Of a stretch of DNA of 64,000 nucleotides, positions 1 to 6,838 are shown in pieces. The position numbers and the translations under genes were made by a program. The first letter of the stretch is position 1; each line of letters begins with the position of its first letter. Under the pieces are notes generated by a model. That model did no database searches. It saw only the letters and a list, made by a program, of their open reading frames with translations, and was not told where the DNA came from. The DNA is taken from assembly GCA_947498785.1 (NCBI GenBank), contig CANMLS010000003.1, positions 1 through 64,000 on the forward strand, in the 5' to 3' direction. Source of the stretch: an uncultured Aquimarina sp. (lineage in GTDB: Bacteria; Bacteroidota; Bacteroidia; Flavobacteriales; Flavobacteriaceae).

Positions 1-189
1 GACTCCTAAAATCCCATCAGGGGTATAGCTATTATCCAGAATAGAGGTTAGAAGCTTGGTTCGGTGTTTCCGTATAAAATCGGGAAGATCCCAATACCTA
101 ACTCCATCTACTCCACTAGCACCCTTGTTACCCAAGACTTGACCTTCTGCTTTATAAAGGTTAGTAGCTTCTAATATCGATGCAATCAT
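1..189 (-). CDS. Group II intron reverse transcriptase/maturase, N-terminal part (runs off the window)
   Basis: Only the first 63 codons are present; the rest lies left of the window. The peptide has the RT-0 type pattern of bacterial group II intron proteins: QVLGNKGASGVDG, then LPDFIRKHRTKLLTSILDNSYTPDG, which is where the conserved NKG..GVDG and L.G.Y.P motifs fall in that family. I used the ATG at 187-189. An in-frame stop lies about 70 bases upstream and a purine-rich AGGAGG sits nearer to it, so a non-ATG start further upstream is possible. Its place downstream (on the minus strand) of class C intron RNA domains says it is the maturase of that intron. Whether it is intact cannot be judged here. 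Confidence 0.8.
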   Translation of the reverse strand, partial: MIASILEATNLYKAEGQVLGNKGASGVDGVRYWDLPDFIRKHRTKLLTSILDNSYTPDGILGV

Positions 190-698
190 AGCTTTAAATA
201 ATTTGTTGTACTCCTGTCTGCCTAAGATTAGGCTAGCAATGCCTCCTAATCGAATTTAAACGTGATTTAATGTTCTGTCCTTCCTTATTTGTGAGACCTA
301 TGTGTTACTACTACACAACTCGTTTCCTATAAGTACTATGACTTCTGCTGACTTCTCCATAAAACCAACTCGTGGCTCTGAAGACCTCCCCAGGTAATGG
401 CATCTTCTTTCACTCGATCCCTGCCGCATCTACTATTTCGATACTTACTGAAAAAAAAAAAACAGCATTTTGGACTTTGCAGTGGTGTGCCTACTTATCC
501 GATCTAATAGCCTCAATATGCGGTTCGTGTACCTCAGTACCCAGCTTTGTAGTCTCGCTTCCTTCACTGTATACCTCACGATAAACCAGCTTGCGACTTA
601 CTAATGGTTCAAGGCGTAACCCCTGCCCATAAGGGACTTGCACCCTCTAGATTAATTATTTATCTTCGATAAATAATAGATGCCCATGCTGGGCACAC
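1..698 (-). mobile_element. Group IIC intron, 5' part (partial)
   Basis: Read on the minus strand, the element starts with GTGTGCCCAGCATGGGCA, which resembles the 5' end of class C group II introns (GTGTGCCCGGCATGGG). It continues with a GGGTGCAAGTCCC hairpin and a GTGAAGGAAGCGAGACTAC block, then CACGAAC and CATATTGAGGCTA, all typical of domain I. The RT gene follows. The repeat GTGTGTG at the junction leaves the 5' end uncertain by up to 4 bases. The upstream exon is an attC-like dyad (704-832), so the intron sits in or next to the R'' core of that site, as group IIC-attC introns do in integrons. Its 3' end is outside the window. Confidence 0.75.
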
Positions 699-703
699 AC
701 ACC

Positions 704-832
704 GTATCCTATAATTTATTGCTAGTTCTAGGCTACTTACGAAAATTCTCGCGGATTTTCTAGTTGGTTTTGTATTTGCCAAATTATGTGCTTAAAACAC
801 ACAACAAACCATACACAAAACCGTTGTAGTAC
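704..832 (+). repeat. attC-like site A (left core lost behind intron)
   Basis: This is the right part of an attC-like dyad. The central hairpin is at 741-760 (GAAAATTC, TCGC, GGATTTTC). The right inner box CATACACAAAACC leads to the core GTTGTAGTAC at 823-832. The expected cut after G823 would make TTGTAGTAC the start of the next cassette. The reverse complement, GTACTACAAC, is found exactly at the end of that cassette (2221-2230). The left core should lie beyond the group II intron, outside the window. The assignment to attC is inference from structure and cassette logic; no covariance search was run. Confidence 0.65.
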
Positions 833-861
833 ATTAAAAAACTAAATAACTAGAAAAATTA

Positions 862-1350
862 ATGAATCTAATACATGAAACCTCAAATTTTATTGTAGAA
901 GCAGTGCAACTTCCATTAGTGACCAGACTAGACGGTGGTCATATTTCAATATCTCCAAAAAACAGATTGGATAATCGAACTTTACTAACGCCAAAACTGG
1001 CTATTGAGCAAATGTATCTAACTATGCTAATTGGAGAAGCAATGACAATTGGCCTTAACAATAGAGGAATTGATATTGGAAGAATTAACTATCAGGATAA
1101 TGGAAATTGGGGAGTTTTTAAACCTGAAGGGCCATTTCTTCACGTTCATCTTTATGGAAGAGCAAAAAGTGCCAAAACCCATAAATACGGAGAAGCCTGT
1201 AATTTCCCTTTCCGTGAAACAGGATTTTATAATGATTTTGAACCCATAAATGAAGGAGACATTGCAGAGATAAAAAAAGAAATAAACATACTATTAGAAA
1301 CTGAAAAGTATTCATTTCAAAATTGGATTAGCGAATCAAAGACTATATGA
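862..1350 (+). CDS. HIT-like protein, cassette gene
   Basis: A 162-aa protein resembling histidine-triad (HIT) superfamily proteins of about 160 aa. Visible marks are TRLDGGHISISPKN near residues 21-34, where HIT proteins have the strand before helix 1, and HVHLYGR at residues 94-100 with two of the triad histidines (H94 and H96). The third histidine of a strict HxHxHxx motif is replaced by tyrosine. HIT enzymes are nucleotidyl hydrolases or transferases; the substrate cannot be told. It overlaps the next gene by 4 bases (ATGA), so the two are probably translationally coupled within one cassette. It starts 30 bases after the cassette boundary. Confidence 0.65.
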   Translation: MNLIHETSNFIVEAVQLPLVTRLDGGHISISPKNRLDNRTLLTPKLAIEQMYLTMLIGEAMTIGLNNRGIDIGRINYQDNGNWGVFKPEGPFLHVHLYGRAKSAKTHKYGEACNFPFRETGFYNDFEPINEGDIAEIKKEINILLETEKYSFQNWISESKTI

Positions 1351-2219
1351 ACGGATTACCTTTCACCTTGGTATTAGTGTCTGTTTTTACACACGCATAC
1401 TGGAATTATCTAATAAAACGCTCAGAGAACAAACACATATTCACAGCTCTTAGCAAAATAGCAGAAATTACAATTTTCGCAATACCTGCAGTTTATTTTC
1501 TTTCCTACACCGATTTTAAGATATCATTTTTGGTACTAGTTGTAGTTGCTTCAATAATAACTTTCTTAAATTATTTTTTCTTGGCTAGTGCCTATAAATA
1601 CGGAGACCTTTCATTAGTCTACCCTGTCTCTAGGTCAAGTATTATTTTCCTTCCAATATTTGCATATTTCTTTATTGGAGAGACAATAGATTTCATAGGA
1701 ATAATCGCCATTATACTTATCCTTTTGGGAACATTTGTTATGCATTTAGATTCCTTTGATAAGAAGGGTGTACGGAGTATTGCAACCAACATAAGTAATA
1801 AAGGTAGCATCTATGCTTTGCTAGCTGCATTAGCAGTCGCAGGGTATACTTTATGGGATAAAATATCCATTTCAAAAATGGAACCCTTCCTTTACTTCTA
1901 TTTATACACTTTTATAATTGCTTGCTTTTATAATACTTTCACTTTCTCAAAGTTTTCGAAAAAGGAAATAAAAAATGAGTGGAGCAAAAATAAATCTGAA
2001 ATTATACAAGTTGGGTTCTTTAATAGTTTCACCTACATATTAATACTTACGGCACTTACTATGAGTAAAGCAACTTATGTTGGCGGATTAAGACAATTAA
2101 GTATTGTTATTGGGGCATTTCTTGGATATAAACTTCTTGGGGAGAACCTAAATAAACCTAAAATAGTTGGAATATTAATATCAGTAATCGGAGGATGTTT
2201 AATTTATCTGGCAAAATAA
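1347..2219 (+). CDS. EamA/DMT-family transporter, cassette gene
   Basis: A 290-aa, very hydrophobic protein with about ten predicted transmembrane helices in two halves. The end of the first half carries a GDLSLVYPVSRSS segment and the second half a similar KATYVGGLRQLSIVIGAFLGYKLLGE segment, which is the internal repeat of drug/metabolite transporters of the EamA family. The substrate is unknown. It overlaps the HIT-like gene by 4 bases and ends 1 base before the core GTACTACAAC, so the pair fills a cassette completely. Coupling of a HIT-like enzyme to a permease could mean export or uptake of the enzyme's substrate; that is speculation. Confidence 0.8.
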   Translation: MNGLPFTLVLVSVFTHAYWNYLIKRSENKHIFTALSKIAEITIFAIPAVYFLSYTDFKISFLVLVVVASIITFLNYFFLASAYKYGDLSLVYPVSRSSIIFLPIFAYFFIGETIDFIGIIAIILILLGTFVMHLDSFDKKGVRSIATNISNKGSIYALLAALAVAGYTLWDKISISKMEPFLYFYLYTFIIACFYNTFTFSKFSKKEIKNEWSKNKSEIIQVGFFNSFTYILILTALTMSKATYVGGLRQLSIVIGAFLGYKLLGENLNKPKIVGILISVIGGCLIYLAK

Positions 2220-2236
2220 CGTACTACAACAAAGGA

Positions 2237-2265
2237 TCCTATGTAAAGCCCTTTCCCAAGTCTTA
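2237..2265 (+). mobile_element. 29-bp remnant of a transposase gene (copy A)
   Basis: The stretch TCCTATGTAAAGCCCTTT followed by CCCAAGTCTTA is identical or nearly identical to the left edges of two longer transposase remnants at 5710 and 10903. Only this short piece is left here, right after the left core of attC-like site B. It is too short to identify alone; the call rests on the other copies. Confidence 0.6.
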
Positions 2266-2332
2266 GGTTATAAAAATACAATATTGCCCTTTATAACTCT
2301 GTATCCTATATGTGGTATGATATCTGATCATC

Positions 2333-2503
2333 CATCAACATAGGTTAAGACATAGTTTTGCTACTCATGTATTAGGAGAAGAAATAGAGTTAAGATACCT
2401 TCAAGTTGTATAGAACACAACCCCAGCAAAACAACTAAAAATTTACACTCATGTCGCTATAAAAAAACTTAAAAGATTTACTACATTAGCTCCCCATATA
2501 TAA
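2333..2503 (+). pseudogene. Tyrosine recombinase, C-terminal fragment (decayed)
   Basis: The frame starting at 2333 reads HQHRLRHSFATHVLGEE, then IELRYLQVV and a stop. In the neighbouring frame the reading continues EHNPSKTTK, and then IYTHVAIKKLKRF returns in the first frame. This is the catalytic box HxLRHSFATHLL, the second histidine in LGHxSSKTTxIYTHV and the C-terminal tail of Xer/IntI-type tyrosine recombinases, broken by a stop and at least two frameshifts. The N-terminal part and the catalytic tyrosine region are not intact. It could be the relic of an integron integrase or simply of another Bacteroidota recombinase; the IntI-specific patch is not covered by the fragment. Confidence 0.8.
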
Positions 2504-2550
2504 ATATATAATTACCATGATAACTATATATTGGTGTTGCAAAACATTTG

Positions 2551-3513
2551 ATGAAAAACCTATACTTAATAACAATTTTAGTTTTAACAATTATATCCTG
2601 TGATAAAGGAAACGAAAAAAATGGAACCGTAATTTCTGGAAAGATTAATTCTACTGATTCCGGAATGGTTTACCTTAATGAAATTAATCATTTTGATAAT
2701 TTGAGCGAGAATTATACAATCGACTCAACATCTATTTCAAAAAATGGAGAGTTCAAATTCAAAGAACATAACCTAAACTCAAAATTGGTTTCAATTTCTA
2801 CAGAAAAATTTAAACCGTTTACATACCAAATATATAGTTCTGCACCTCAAACATATTATTTTGGAAATTGCGAAAAATTTTTCACATCAATACCCACTTT
2901 TTACATTTCAGATGAGAAGAGAGTTAACATAAATTGGACAGAATCAAAAAGTATAGATTCAATAAGCAGTCCTGACAATACTGGTATTTTACAAGTTCAA
3001 TTGAGAGACTTCTATTTAAACTCGAATAAGATAGACAGGAGTAAATTAGATTATGACGTAAAATTGGATTATAAAACTAATTGGGAGCAAATGCTTATTG
3101 AAAAAGAATTTGACTTGAGAACAATTGATTTGAACAACATCACAACAGAAAACAGTTTTGACAATTATTTATACACTGAAATTTATCTAGGACATTTGAA
3201 TAAATATTTAAACTGGTTTGAAAAAAACTTTCCTAACGAGGTAGAAAGCTCAATTCAAAACCCTGAATCTGAAAAATTTTATTCAGATATTTTTCAGGAA
3301 TACAATAAACATAAATGGAATTCTAAAAGTCTTGAATATTATAAGTTTACAGAACGTTATGTTAATTACAATATGAATATTCAATCTAAATCTTTTGAGA
3401 ATTATTATAAAGCTACTCAAGACAAAATAAAGATGGCGGAAATGGTGTTAAGTGGAAAAAATAAAGAACGATATTTGATTTTAATTGACAACCGAATAAA
3501 AAACGTTTTGTAA
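2551..3513 (+). CDS. DUF4369-like lipoprotein of unknown function, cassette gene
   Basis: A 320-aa secreted lipoprotein. A hydrophobic signal (residues 1-17) ends in a lipobox, TIISC, with DKG after the cysteine. Residues 25-75 (GTVISGKINSTDSGMVYLNE, then ..DSTSISKNGEFKFKE) match the N-terminal DUF4369 domain often fused to thioredoxin-like modules in Bacteroidota. No thioredoxin CxxC follows; the rest is polar, helical and unrecognised. I use ATG 2551 rather than the TTG one codon earlier. The TAA stop codon lies inside the attC core GTTTTGTAAC. The gene alone fills its cassette. Confidence 0.7.
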   Translation: MKNLYLITILVLTIISCDKGNEKNGTVISGKINSTDSGMVYLNEINHFDNLSENYTIDSTSISKNGEFKFKEHNLNSKLVSISTEKFKPFTYQIYSSAPQTYYFGNCEKFFTSIPTFYISDEKRVNINWTESKSIDSISSPDNTGILQVQLRDFYLNSNKIDRSKLDYDVKLDYKTNWEQMLIEKEFDLRTIDLNNITTENSFDNYLYTEIYLGHLNKYLNWFEKNFPNEVESSIQNPESEKFYSDIFQEYNKHKWNSKSLEYYKFTERYVNYNMNIQSKSFENYYKATQDKIKMAEMVLSGKNKERYLILIDNRIKNVL

Positions 3514-3792
3514 CAATGGTAACCGTTGCACAACTATTATTTTTGATAAACTTAGACAGTTTTAATATATTCAAAATAAAATTAGCACTGAAATTCAATT
3601 GTTTAAAAAATAACTCAACGTGTAAAATACTTGATATTATAGAAATTGAGGTTGTGCAACAGTCACAATGGCTATAAGCAATTGCTTGTTCTCGCCTACT
3701 TCTGAAAATCCACGAGGATTTTCAGCTTGGTGTGTACTTGCGAAGTTAAGTGTTAACCAACGCAACTAACCATACACAAGTCCGTTAGGCAC
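3505..3792 (+). repeat. attC-like site C (contains a MITE)
   Basis: The left core GTTTTGTAAC (3505-3514) and the right core GTTAGGCAC (3784-3792, a perfect GTTRRRY) bound a dyad of about 136 bp once the 145-bp MITE and one 7-bp target duplicate are removed. Inner boxes are GGCTATAAGCAATTGC on the left and CAACTAACCATACACAAG on the right. The central hairpin is CTGAAAATCC, ACGA, GGATTTTCAG at 3702-3725. The last bases, TTAGGCAC, are complementary to GTGCCTAA at the end of the following cassette. This site best fits the attC rule. Confidence 0.7.
3520..3664 (+). mobile_element. MITE copy 1 (145 bp)
   Basis: A non-coding element with 10-bp perfect inverted ends, GTTGCACAAC and GTTGTGCAAC, a few bases inside its borders. 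It is flanked by the direct repeat ACAATGG (3513-3519 and 3665-3671). A second copy at 8992-9135 is over 90% identical by eye and has a different flanking duplicate (ACATTGG). Different duplicates show that both are true insertions. The parent transposase is not in the window; the ends are loosely reminiscent of IS982-family termini, which is a guess. Confidence 0.8.
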
Positions 3793-3807
3793 AATAAGAA
3801 CTAAAAA

Positions 3808-4146
3808 ATGGAAATAAACCTGAATGACAAAAAATTCAAATCATTATCTAATTCATCCAATGGCGAAGTGTCAGATTCTACCATTTTCCATTACCATCAA
3901 AAAAACAAAATGATTTGGGCAGAATATTCTGGAGGAGATATTCTAAAAGGAAATCTAATTGGAAAAATAGTTAAACACTCACTTGAATTTTCATACCAAC
4001 ATCTAAATCAAACTTTGGAAATAATGACTGGTAAATGTAAGTCTCGAATTGAATTAAGCGAATCTGGAAAAATACAAATGTTCGAAAATTGGGAATGGAC
4101 TTGTAAAGATTTTAGTAAAGGAAAATCAACTTTAATAGAGATTTAA
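3808..4146 (+). CDS. Small conserved hypothetical protein, cassette gene
   Basis: A 112-aa protein without signal peptide or membrane segment. Alternating strand-like segments (KMIWAEYSGGDILKGNLIGK, LEFSYQHLN, then a GKIQMFENWEWTCKD tail) suggest a small beta-barrel. Similar Bacteroidota proteins are often labelled n-acetylglutamate synthase in databases without support, and I would not transfer that name. It starts 16 bases after the cassette boundary and is 1 base upstream of the flavodoxin-like gene, so the two are co-transcribed in one cassette. Confidence 0.6.
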   Translation: MEINLNDKKFKSLSNSSNGEVSDSTIFHYHQKNKMIWAEYSGGDILKGNLIGKIVKHSLEFSYQHLNQTLEIMTGKCKSRIELSESGKIQMFENWEWTCKDFSKGKSTLIEI

Positions 4147-4147
4147 A

Positions 4148-4750
4148 ATGAAAGTTCGAATCATATATTGTCATCCAAGTAAAGAGTCTTATACATACGA
4201 GATTCTAAAACAACTGAAATCGAATCTAAAAAAAGAAAAGTTAGAATATGAGATTTCTGATTTATATGCTATGGATTTCAAAACTGATATGACCGAAGAA
4301 GAATACAAAAGAGAAGGACTTGCTAATACTAACTTGCCAATTCCAAATGATGTCAAAGATGAACACAGGAAAATAGAAAAGGCTGATTGTTTGATTTTCC
4401 TTTATCCTGTTTGGTGGAGTGATTGTCCTTCAAAATTGAAAGGTTGGTTTGATAGAGTTTATTCTGTTGGATATGCATATGGTCACAAAGACTCAAATCA
4501 AATTAACAAAATGAAAATCTTAAAATATGGATTGGTAATTTGCACAGCTGGACATCCAAATAAGTTTTTACAAGAAATTGGAATTGCTGAAAGTATGAGA
4601 AATGTAATGATTGATGACAGGCTTGGGCAGCGTTTTGAAAATAAAGAAATGGTAATTTTAGGTGGCACATTGGATAAAGAGAAAGTAAGACCAGTGCATT
4701 CAGAAATCATAAATTCGATAGGTGAAAAAATTAAAGAATACTGTGCCTAA
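4148..4750 (+). CDS. NAD(P)H oxidoreductase of the KefF/quinone reductase type, cassette gene
   Basis: A 200-aa flavodoxin-fold protein. MKVRIIYCHPSKESYTYEIL at the N-terminus is the FMN phosphate-binding strand and loop. IEKADCLIFLYPVWWSDCPSKLKGWFDRVYSVGYAYG near residues 78-115 is the conserved flavin-binding block of the NQO/KefF family (Flavodoxin_2). The expected reaction is two-electron reduction of quinones or similar electrophiles with FMN or FAD. The last codon before TAA and the stop itself lie in the attC core GTGCCTAAC. Together with the 112-aa gene it makes a two-gene cassette, possibly for stress protection. Confidence 0.8.
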   Translation: MKVRIIYCHPSKESYTYEILKQLKSNLKKEKLEYEISDLYAMDFKTDMTEEEYKREGLANTNLPIPNDVKDEHRKIEKADCLIFLYPVWWSDCPSKLKGWFDRVYSVGYAYGHKDSNQINKMKILKYGLVICTAGHPNKFLQEIGIAESMRNVMIDDRLGQRFENKEMVILGGTLDKEKVRPVHSEIINSIGEKIKEYCA

Positions 4751-4929
4751 CACGGTGTATAAAACATAGCTAATAAGTGCAAAACCGAAAGGTTTGTATA
4801 TATTTAGAAAGTCCGCCAAATTTTTAATTTGGCTTTTAAAAAGAGAAAATATAAAAATTCGGCTCAGTGCAAACTTGAAAGGTTATCGCTTTCTACTGCC
4901 CTAATTGCCATATACTAACCGTTGTAGCC
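4743..4929 (+). repeat. attC-like site D (intact, 187 bp)
   Basis: The left core GTGCCTAAC (4743-4751, canonical RYYYAAC) is followed by ACGGTGTATAAAACATAG. The right side is CATATACTAACC, then the core GTTGTAGCC (4921-4929). The outer arms pair imperfectly (AACACGGTGTATA against the complement AACGGTTAGTATATG), and a second inner dyad, GCCAAATTTTTAATTTGGC, lies at the centre. No mobile insertion is seen. It separates the oxidoreductase cassette from the next lipoprotein cassette and is the cleanest example for structure prediction. Confidence 0.65.
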
Positions 4930-4975
4930 AATTTAGACGCAACCTATTGAAGAAAAAAGCATCTTTAAATAAAAA

Positions 4976-5497
4976 ATGAAAAACAAAACCTATTTAATTG
5001 TTTTAATATTAATCGGGAGTTTATTAAACTCTTGTAATTCAGATGATTTGGAATACCAAGACAAGTTTGAAACCAGTCTAAAAACTTGGTTGGATTTTAA
5101 AGAAACTTCCAATGACTCATACAAATACACTGTAACATTTGGTTCGTGGGCAGGATTCGGTTGGGAAACTACTATAATAGTTGAAAATGGAATTATAATT
5201 CAAAGAGATTTTGAATACACTTTTACAGAAGGTATATCAACTGACATTCAGCAAGATGAACTTCAATGGACAGAAACAGGTTCTGAAATAGGTTCTCACG
5301 AAAACGGAGCTGAATCAATTACGTTGGACGAAATTTACTTTAAAGCGCAAAATGATTGGCTAATTGAGAGAAATAATACAACAACTTACTTCAAGACTGA
5401 AAATAATGGAATGATTTCCACTTGTGGTTATGTAAACAATCAATGTGTGGACGATTGTTTTATTGGTGTAAGAATTAAAACTATAGAAACTCTCTAA
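4976..5497 (+). CDS. Secreted lipoprotein of unknown function, cassette gene
   Basis: A 173-aa protein with a signal peptide ending in the lipobox LLNSC (cysteine near residue 20), followed by NSDD. The mature part has strand-like segments (YKYTVTFGSWAGFGWETTIIVENGII) and a C-terminal region with three cysteines (TCGYVNNQCVDDCF) that may form disulfides. DUF6174-like or other small periplasmic lipoproteins have this look, but I do not recognise a family with certainty. It is alone in its cassette, between the cores at 4921 and 5554. Confidence 0.65.
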   Translation: MKNKTYLIVLILIGSLLNSCNSDDLEYQDKFETSLKTWLDFKETSNDSYKYTVTFGSWAGFGWETTIIVENGIIIQRDFEYTFTEGISTDIQQDELQWTETGSEIGSHENGAESITLDEIYFKAQNDWLIERNNTTTYFKTENNGMISTCGYVNNQCVDDCFIGVRIKTIETL

Positions 5498-5553
5498 AAA
5501 TTGGAATTTCAAAAAATATCAGAATCTGAACAACTCTGCGAATTAAAAAAACT

Positions 5554-5580
5554 GGCTACAACAACGGTAACCGTTTCACA
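5554..5580 (+). repeat. attC-like site E, left end only
   Basis: GGCTACAAC (5554-5562) is the exact reverse complement of the start of the preceding cassette (GTTGTAGCC, 4921-4929). It is followed by AACGGTAACCGTTTCACAAG, which resembles the MITE left end at 3520 with two changes. The right half of the site is missing. About 130 bp of A/T-rich DNA with an imperfect inverted repeat (AAGCTTTAAAATAAG and CTTATTTTATGCTTT, roughly 5622-5646) follows, and then a transposase remnant. Confidence 0.55.
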
Positions 5581-5709
5581 AGCCCTTAATTTCAAAAAAT
5601 AAGCTTTAAAATAAGCGATTCTAAGAGGGCTTATTTTATGCTTTAAAGATTAAACTTGTAAAATTTAGCTCGCTTAAAAGAGAGGATAAAAACTATCTCT
5701 AACACAATA

Positions 5710-5948
5710 TCCTATGTAAAGCCCTTTCCCAAGTCTTATTATTGGCCATATCTGTCGGCAGCTTTACAAGGAAAGCACATCGCTATCGAAGATATTGGTA
5801 ATGGCCTTTGGAAAGTCTTTTTTAGAAATGTATTTTTGGGTTTCTTTGATGAAAAGCATCTTAGAAATAAACAACAATCAACAAGATTAGAAATTAATTT
5901 GGTGTAAACCTTAATCTTTAACTTGTGTAAACCATGTCCCTTTACGAA
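5710..5948 (+). pseudogene. Transposase C-terminal remnant (copy B)
   Basis: One open frame from the left edge reads YVKPFPKSYYWPYLSAAL, then QGKHIAIEDIGNGLWKVFF, then RNVFLGFFDEKHLRNK and ends at a TAA (5905-5907). The GIEDIGNG.W.V.F....LG..DE pattern matches the C-terminal tail after the rve integrase core of IS481-like transposases. The N-terminal and catalytic parts are absent. A sister remnant at 10903-11123 starts and ends at nearly the same bases. Confidence 0.65.
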
Positions 5949-5973
5949 CATTTAAAAAATCCGATCGGCATAA

Positions 5974-6543
5974 ATGGATAACATAGTATTTGATTTTTTA
6001 TCTGACTATCTTAAAATCTCTGAGGAGGAAATGGAGAATATTTCACAACAGAACGTAATAAAATCATTTAAAAAGGGAACGGTTTTGTTATCTGAAGGAG
6101 AAATAGCTAATGAGTGCTACTTTGTGCTTAAGGGGTGCGTTTACTCCTATTACGTGATGGAAGGAGAAGTTAAGGTCACAGAATTTTATACTGAAAAACA
6201 GCCCGTTACGAATGTTAGTTATACCACAAAAAAGCCCTCCGAGTATTACTTAGAATGTTTAGAAGATAGCATTATTGCAATAAGCACATCTGAGAGAAGC
6301 AAAGAACTTTTGAGCAAAGTACCACGACTCTCTGATGTAAGTACAATTGTTCTTGGAGACCAACTAGCTAATCAGCAAATGAAATATGATGATTTCATAA
6401 TACTATCTGCTGAAAAACGGTATCAAAAACTACAAGAAAAATCTCCTGATCTTCTGAATAGAATTCCACAATATCTGATAGCCAGTTATCTGGGTATAAA
6501 GCCAGAATCACTAAGTCGAATTCGCAAACGTCTAGTTAAATAA
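5974..6543 (+). CDS. Crp/Fnr-family transcriptional regulator
   Basis: A 189-aa protein of the usual length. Residues 25-110 form a cyclic-nucleotide-binding-like barrel (LLSEGEIANECYFVLKGCVYSYYV). The C-terminus (NRIPQYLIASYLGIKPESLSRIRKRL) is the recognition helix region of a Crp-type HTH. The canonical cAMP-binding glycine/arginine pattern is not evident, as in many Bacteroidota Crp-like proteins. It starts 26 bases after a transposase remnant, so its original promoter may be displaced. Downstream is a dehydrogenase on the same strand, which it may or may not control. Confidence 0.85.
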   Translation: MDNIVFDFLSDYLKISEEEMENISQQNVIKSFKKGTVLLSEGEIANECYFVLKGCVYSYYVMEGEVKVTEFYTEKQPVTNVSYTTKKPSEYYLECLEDSIIAISTSERSKELLSKVPRLSDVSTIVLGDQLANQQMKYDDFIILSAEKRYQKLQEKSPDLLNRIPQYLIASYLGIKPESLSRIRKRLVK

Positions 6544-6838
6544 CTCAGATTCTCGTTTTGTTTTAGTCTTTCTCTGAGAATTGGGCGGGCGTTAATTTCT
6601 TAACCCAAGTCAACGAAAAGGGAATTTAGGCATCCTAATTTTACATTTCAAAATTTGGGCTACTTGAATAAACAAGATCAAGGTTTAACCTTACTATATG
6701 CCAGATACGCAAATGGTAGGGGAGTTTGTTCCTATGTTTCCTGCATTTTGAGAGTAGTTGCTTTAGCTAAAGAGTTGAACGGAACTGACAAAAGAGAAAC
6801 AAGTTGATTCTTGATTACATAATTCGAATTTGACTGAA

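Larger units (their letters stand above)
2221..2545 (+). repeat. attC-like site B, disrupted by mobile debris
   Basis: The left core GTACTACAAC (2221-2230) directly follows the EamA stop codon and is the reverse complement of the same cassette's first bases (824-832). The right core is GTTGCAAAAC (2536-2545), preceded by an A/T-rich ATATATTGGT box. Its complement (GTTTTGTAAC, one G-T wobble) closes the next cassette at 3505-3514. The interior no longer looks like a dyad, because a transposase remnant (2237-2265) and a recombinase pseudogene (2333-2503) occupy it. Confidence 0.5.

Noticed and set aside
372..584. Plus-strand ORF of 70 codons
   Set aside because: It lies antisense to conserved domain I sequence of the group IIC intron; the peptide has no recognisable features and a serine/leucine-rich chance composition.
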